Assembly (NCBI GenBank): GCA_964527735.1
Contig: CAZGPG010000014.1
Location: forward strand, 26,882 to 90,881
From: JBEBVQ01 sp964527735
Lineage (GTDB): Bacteria; Bacteroidota; Bacteroidia; Chitinophagales; Chitinophagaceae
Length of the DNA: 64,000 nucleotides
Reading direction: 5' to 3'
The position numbers and the translations under genes are program-made. Below, piece after piece: positions 59,919 to 64,000 of this stretch (position 1 is the stretch's first letter; each line of letters opens with the position of its first letter). The notes under the pieces were generated by a model. That model was not told the origin of the DNA. It did no database searches and saw only the letters and a program-made list of their open reading frames with translations.

Positions 59919-61862
59919 ATGCTCTTGCATATCATAAACAGGCAGATCCTGGTTGCCGGTATAATCATATTTTATCTTCTTCCCGCCGGAGATGTGCGTG
60001 GCCAATTCCCGGAATCAGAAAAAATAAGCACACACACCACCGGCCGTATGTTGCCGCCGCTGTATGATACGGCTTCCATCGACCGTTATCTGGCAGCATA
60101 TGATACCTTGTTCCCGGCCGGGGCATCTGCCGACAGTGCACTGGAGATACTGGCGCATTTGTTTCATGAAAGTAAAAAAACAGACTACGCCTACGGCATG
60201 GGCATGGCGTTGCTTAAAGCCGGTAAAGTAAATTATCATCAAGGTAATTACAGACAGTCCCTGTCGCTGAGCATCTCCTCCCTGAATCACCTGAAAAAAA
60301 CAAAAAAAGGACTTGTATATGCCGCATCCGCATACAACGCTGCCGCAAATGCCTTCGTATATCTCGGGATGCTGGAACGCGCCACGCTGTACTATTTTCT
60401 TGCAGCAGAAGAGATCAAAGCATTCCCGGAATCAGAGCTGAAGCTAAGCCATGTATATGGCAACCTTACTTCCGTATTAAAGAACGACAAGCGTATACTG
60501 TCTTATCTGGATGAAGCCGATTCCCTGGCCAGGAAGATGGGGGAATATGAATCGCTGATCATAATCCTGCTCAATAAATCGATGCTTTATGAGCAGATGG
60601 AAGCATGGGAGGAAGTCAATAAAGCGCTGAGCGAAGCAAAAACACTTGCACTTATCCACAACCTTCAGCTACCTGCATTCCGTGTGCTCGTGCGTTATGC
60701 AAGCATGTACTATCACCTTGGCGCATACCGCCACGCACAGCAACATATCCGTGAAGCGCAGCAATTAAAGCCGGACGGGGACAGCGATCCGTTTCAAAAC
60801 AATGCCTATCGCTACCTCCGGGGAAAAATCCTTTATGAATTACATGATTATAAAAAATCCGAATCCCTGCTGGTACAGGCATTACAGACAGCAAAACAAT
60901 TAAACCTGACAGACCAGGTCAGTGAAATAAAACTGGCGCTTGCACGAGTTTATGAAGCCACCGGAGATTATAAAAAAGCACTCCATACGCAAAAAGAATA
61001 TCAGGCAAAGAAAGATTCCATCATCAACCCCAGAATCGCGGCAGACATCAATGAACTGGAAGTAAAATACAGGACCGCCGAAAAAGACCGTCTGATAGAG
61101 CAAAACCTCCGGATTTCAGAACGGCGGAAGACATTGCTCTGGGTTATATCCGCATCCGCTATATTCCTGACAGCATTCTTTATCGTCATCTTTCGCCATT
61201 TAAAACAAAAGCACAAGCTGCAGCAGCAGTTGCAGCGGGTAGATCAGCTCAAGGCCGTGATGAAAGGAGAGGAAAAGGAAAGGGAACGAATCTCCAGAGA
61301 ACTGCATGACGGCATCGGCAGTATGCTTGCGGCCATCCAGATGAACATCACAGATGAAACTTACAAGAGTAAACAATCCGGAATGAAAAAAATCGTGAAG
61401 ATGGTCGAAGATACGGCGGTAGAAGTAAGAAGAATTTCACATAACCTGCTACCCGGCATCCTGGAAAAACACGACCTCGACACTGCATTAACGCTATACT
61501 GCAACGACATTGATAAAAGTACGGGGCTAAATGTTGAACTGCACATCAACGGAACCGGCGGACCGCTTGAGAAACATGCAGAGCAGGCCATTTACCGCAT
61601 CATACAGGAATTACTGCAAAACGTCATCAAACATGCCAGAGCAACGAGAGCGCATGTGCAGCTTTCCCGATTCCGGCATCAGATCAACATCGTAGTAGAG
61701 GATAACGGCTGCGGACTGAACAAAGAAGCTATACAAAACGGCACTGGCCTGCAAAATCTGCAATACCGGGTTAAAGCGCTCCAGGGCTATATGTCTGTAG
61801 ATTCGATCGTAGGTAAAAGCACTACGGTATGTATTGAATTTGATCTGGAGCACCTGAAATAA
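59919..61862 (+). CDS. TPR-containing sensor histidine kinase without an adjacent regulator
   Basis: The 647-residue kinase has an N-terminal signal or membrane segment (ILVAGIIIFYLLPAGDV) and TPR repeats between about 85 and 370 (YNAAANAFVYLGMLERATLY, YLRGKILYELHDYKKSESLL). One membrane helix (LLWVISASAIFLTAFFIVIF) is followed by a coiled coil, HisKA_3 with His 463 (RISRELHDGIGSMLAAIQMN) and HATPase boxes QELLQNVIKHA, DNGCGL and TGLQNLQYRV. It is divergent from the T9SS gene at 59723. No regulator follows; the closest is the gene at 54136. The 195 bases of divergent spacer (59724-59918) show no clear promoter box. Confidence 0.92.
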   Translation: MLLHIINRQILVAGIIIFYLLPAGDVRGQFPESEKISTHTTGRMLPPLYDTASIDRYLAAYDTLFPAGASADSALEILAHLFHESKKTDYAYGMGMALLKAGKVNYHQGNYRQSLSLSISSLNHLKKTKKGLVYAASAYNAAANAFVYLGMLERATLYYFLAAEEIKAFPESELKLSHVYGNLTSVLKNDKRILSYLDEADSLARKMGEYESLIIILLNKSMLYEQMEAWEEVNKALSEAKTLALIHNLQLPAFRVLVRYASMYYHLGAYRHAQQHIREAQQLKPDGDSDPFQNNAYRYLRGKILYELHDYKKSESLLVQALQTAKQLNLTDQVSEIKLALARVYEATGDYKKALHTQKEYQAKKDSIINPRIAADINELEVKYRTAEKDRLIEQNLRISERRKTLLWVISASAIFLTAFFIVIFRHLKQKHKLQQQLQRVDQLKAVMKGEEKERERISRELHDGIGSMLAAIQMNITDETYKSKQSGMKKIVKMVEDTAVEVRRISHNLLPGILEKHDLDTALTLYCNDIDKSTGLNVELHINGTGGPLEKHAEQAIYRIIQELLQNVIKHARATRAHVQLSRFRHQINIVVEDNGCGLNKEAIQNGTGLQNLQYRVKALQGYMSVDSIVGKSTTVCIEFDLEHLK

Positions 61863-61894
61863 TCCCTCCGTGTCCGGAATGTTCCACCGACTTT

Positions 61895-62623
61895 TTATTC
61901 TGCCTTATCATTGGCGTCTGCCTCATCAATAGCTTCCTGCTTTTTCAGAAAAGTTTTATAATTCGTTCGGATCCACATTTTAATCTCCAACTCTGTAGCG
62001 ACGCGGGCATAATCATAGGGCATCGGGTATGCATTCATAAATGCGGCCAGGGTATCCCCTTCCAGCCCTGTAAGCATATGAACAAGATCGGGCGTATAAC
62101 GGGAATCAATAAAACGCTGGTCTTCCCAGTAATTAAATTCCTTCTGGAACCGGAATATCCGCTTGCTGCGCCCCGACAGCTGCTCCGCTACAAAACTGAC
62201 CGGGCTCATTACCGAACCGCCGCGCTGACGCGCCAATGCACGCTGATAAGTACTGCTCCGTTCCAGGGAATCAAGCTGATAAGCGGTGTAATTTCGGGTA
62301 CGTATCACGAATTCATCAAGCTGATAGCTCAACGGCTCCATTTCGATATGCTGCTGCAGCACACCGATCACCGGCGGCATTTTCCACTGCATGGTCTTAT
62401 ACCCGATAAACGTCAAAGCTATCTGGTCGCCGCTCTGTGCGTGCAGGCTGAACTGACCTTCATCATCCGTATATACAGATATTCCGGTACGCACATTCAG
62501 CACCACCACCGGGCTTAGCGGCTTACCTGTAACCGCGTCAGCAACAATCCCTTTCAGCGTCTGGGCGCCCGCCGCAGCGAAGAGAAAAAGTAAACAGATC
62601 GTCAGGAAATACTTCAAACGCAT
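61895..62623 (-). CDS. CarboxypepD_reg-like domain protein
   Basis: The start at 62623 gives a signal peptide (MRLKYFLTICLLFLFAAAG then AQ) and 242 residues. The N-terminal domain is a CarboxypepD_reg-like beta-sandwich (LKGIVADAVTGKPLSPVVVL, SVYTDDEGQFSLHAQSGD, IALTFIGYKT). The rest is helical and basic (SLERSSTYQRALARQRGGSV, RIFRFQKEFNYWEDQRFIDS) and unlike a TonB receptor. Such proteins are frequent in Bacteroidota; they are probably periplasmic and of unknown function. It is divergent from kbl. Confidence 0.82.
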   Translation of the reverse strand: MRLKYFLTICLLFLFAAAGAQTLKGIVADAVTGKPLSPVVVLNVRTGISVYTDDEGQFSLHAQSGDQIALTFIGYKTMQWKMPPVIGVLQQHIEMEPLSYQLDEFVIRTRNYTAYQLDSLERSSTYQRALARQRGGSVMSPVSFVAEQLSGRSKRIFRFQKEFNYWEDQRFIDSRYTPDLVHMLTGLEGDTLAAFMNAYPMPYDYARVATELEIKMWIRTNYKTFLKKQEAIDEADANDKAE

Positions 62624-62643
62624 GTAACCCAAATATAAAGGAC

Positions 62644-62674
62644 TTTTTTTGTGTTGGTTCATTAGTTACTTTTG
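62644..62674 (+). promoter_or_regulatory. Promoter of kbl
   Basis: TACTTTTG (62667-62674) fits the Bacteroidota -7 box TAnnTTTG. A T-rich block ending in TTTG (62644-62651) lies at the distance of a -33 element. The start codon follows 27 bases later. Confidence 0.6.
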
Positions 62675-62701
62675 GCATTCCAAACACGTACAAGCATTAT
62701 T

Positions 62702-63892
62702 ATGTCCAGTCCATCATTCTACACGCGCCTGCAGCAGGAGCTTCAGGAAATAAAAGATGCCGGTTTATATAAAGCCGAGCGCATTATCGAATCCGAACAG
62801 GGGCCTGAAATTCAGGTGAATGGTAAAAAAGTATTAAATTTTTGTGCCAATAACTACCTCGGTCTCTCTTCGCACCCCAAAGTTATTGAAGCTGCTCATA
62901 AAACCATCGACAACCGCGGATACGGCATGAGCTCGGTACGTTTTATCTGCGGCACCCAGGATATTCATAAAGAGCTGGAAGCAAAGCTGTCCCGGTTTGT
63001 GGGTGCAGAAGATACTATTCTCTATGTGGCCTGCTTCGATGCCAACGGCGGCGTATTCGAGCCGCTGCTCGGGCCGGATGATGTGATCATCTCCGATGAG
63101 CTGAACCATGCCTCTATCATCGACGGTGTGCGCCTCTGTAAAGCGCAGCGCGCCCGTTACAAGCACGACGACATGGCCGACCTCGAAGCGCAGCTCAAGG
63201 CGCATGCCGGCGCCCGTACCCGCCTGATCGTAACAGACTCCGTATTCTCCATGGACGGCACGATTGCTCAGTTGGACAAGATCTGCGACCTGGCGGATCA
63301 ATACGATGCGCTGATCATGATCGATGAAAGCCATTCATCCGGCTTTATGGGCAAGACCGGTCGCGGCGTACATGAGCTTTGCGGCGTGACGAACCGGATA
63401 GACATCATCACCAGCACGTTGGGCAAAGCCCTCGGCGGCGCTTCCGGCGGGTTTACCAGCGGTAAGAAAGAAATTATTGAAATGCTGCGCCAACGCAGCC
63501 GCCCGTACCTGTTCTCCAATACAGTGGCGCCTTCGGTAGTGGGCGCTTCCATCGCCGTACTGGATCTGCTGAGCGAAACGACAGCGCTGCGCGACAAGCT
63601 GGAAGAAAACACGATCTACTTCCGCAGTAAAATGACGGAAGCCGGCTTCGACATCAAGCCGGGCACACATCCGATTACCCCAATTATGCTGTATGATGCT
63701 GTGCTGGCACAGCAAATGGCATCGAAGCTGCTGGATGAGGGCATCTATGTGATCGGCTTCTTCTTCCCGGTAGTGCCGAAAGGCCAAGCGCGGATACGCG
63801 TACAGATATCGGCAGCGCATGAGCGTCATCACCTCGACCAGGCAATAGAAGCATTTACCCGGATCGGTAAAGAGTTGGGTGTAATTTCCTGA
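62702..63892 (+). CDS. kbl: Glycine C-acetyltransferase (2-amino-3-ketobutyrate CoA ligase)
   Basis: Kbl joins glycine and acetyl-CoA to 2-amino-3-ketobutyrate, or works backwards in threonine breakdown. The start at 62702 (MSSPSFYTRLQQEL) gives 396 residues, normal for the family. PLP-dependent fold type I motifs are present: NFCANNYLGLSSHP, the cofactor Asp and His in LIMIDESHSSGFMG and the Schiff-base Lys 242 in STLGKALGGASGG. AONS/BioF-type relatives are similar, but FCANNYLGL and GRGVHELCGV fit Kbl. No threonine dehydrogenase gene is in the window. Confidence 0.95.
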   Translation: MSSPSFYTRLQQELQEIKDAGLYKAERIIESEQGPEIQVNGKKVLNFCANNYLGLSSHPKVIEAAHKTIDNRGYGMSSVRFICGTQDIHKELEAKLSRFVGAEDTILYVACFDANGGVFEPLLGPDDVIISDELNHASIIDGVRLCKAQRARYKHDDMADLEAQLKAHAGARTRLIVTDSVFSMDGTIAQLDKICDLADQYDALIMIDESHSSGFMGKTGRGVHELCGVTNRIDIITSTLGKALGGASGGFTSGKKEIIEMLRQRSRPYLFSNTVAPSVVGASIAVLDLLSETTALRDKLEENTIYFRSKMTEAGFDIKPGTHPITPIMLYDAVLAQQMASKLLDEGIYVIGFFFPVVPKGQARIRVQISAAHERHHLDQAIEAFTRIGKELGVIS

Positions 63893-63923
63893 TCGGGCTG
63901 TTGGTTTCGATCAAAAGAAGTTT

Positions 63924-63931
63924 TACCTTTG
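63924..63931 (+). promoter_or_regulatory. -7 box TACCTTTG ahead of tRNA-Pro
   Basis: TACCTTTG (TAnnTTTG) with TTGG 19 bases upstream (63901-63904) fits a Bacteroidota promoter for the tRNA gene 19 bases downstream. Confidence 0.65.
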
Positions 63932-63949
63932 CAGCCCGGTTTTAATGTT

Positions 63950-64000
63950 CGGGACGTAGCGCAGCCCGGTAGCGCACTTGCATGGGGTGCAAGGGGTCGC
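63950..64000 (+). tRNA. tRNA-Pro (anticodon GGG), first 51 bases
   Basis: The acceptor strand CGGGACG, a D arm with GCGC stems around AGCCCGGTA, and an anticodon arm CTTGC-ATGGGGT-GCAAG can be read; the loop gives anticodon GGG. The window ends inside the T arm. Confidence 0.93.

Overview
The window is a stretch of chromosome from a Bacteroidota bacterium, most likely of the Chitinophagaceae/Chitinophagales (inference from gene content, not from a search). Supporting signs are seven proteins with type IX secretion (T9SS) C-terminal sorting domains, a SusC-like TonB receptor behind a FecR/ECF-sigma pair, DUF4249, DUF5689, DUF5777 and DUF4294 proteins, the futalosine menaquinone enzyme MqnE, and promoters of the Bacteroidota type (TAnnTTTG boxes). 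Base composition looks mixed, with GC-rich genes and AT-rich spacers. I see no phage and no complete insertion sequence apart from one REP-associated transposase.

Layout. 1-3.2 kb: end of secA, an Rpn-type nuclease gene, a cluster of hairpin repeats and one unrecognised gene. 3.3-9.0 kb: a large T9SS surface protein and a divergent sensor kinase/response regulator pair. 9.1-15.7 kb: a small membrane protein, prfC, a small conserved protein and a SWIM-SNF2 helicase. 15.8-21.1 kb: a sigma/FecR/TonB receptor/DUF4249 uptake operon. 21.3-28.2 kb: an MscS channel, then a leftward run M43 protease-mqnE-rimM-trmD-rplS and a toxin-antitoxin pair. 28.3-31.6 kb: an ACP-ketosynthase-chain-length-factor trio followed by a REP-associated tyrosine transposase (RAYT). 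31.6-34.7 kb: small envelope genes (DUF4294, OB-fold, cytochrome-like lipoprotein, YceI, DUF5777). 34.8-38.1 kb: a cobalamin riboswitch, a T9SS propeller protein, DedA and two relics of a second riboswitch. 38.1-45.1 kb: a second kinase/regulator pair and two T9SS proteins. 45.2-54.1 kb: an endonuclease/phosphatase, a TonB receptor, a DUF5689 lipoprotein and an M1 peptidase. 54.1-61.9 kb: a third regulator and a third kinase on either side of two T9SS proteins. The end holds a CarboxypepD_reg protein, kbl and the first 51 bases of tRNA-Pro(GGG).

Three themes stand out. First, palindromes with a GTAG foot (arms GAGACGCGAT/ATCGCGTCTC) occur as inverted pairs between genes. They form a REP/BIME family with its presumed RAYT at 31.0 kb. 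One pair lies inside the RAYT reading frame, and in three genes the GTAG foot provides the stop codon. Second, a complete cobalamin riboswitch precedes a secreted propeller-like protein instead of a btuB receptor, and pieces of a second riboswitch flank dedA about 2.3 and 3.2 kb downstream. Third, TPR-type sensor kinases with NarL/LuxR regulators sit three times beside large T9SS surface proteins, which suggests a repeated regulator-plus-adhesin module.
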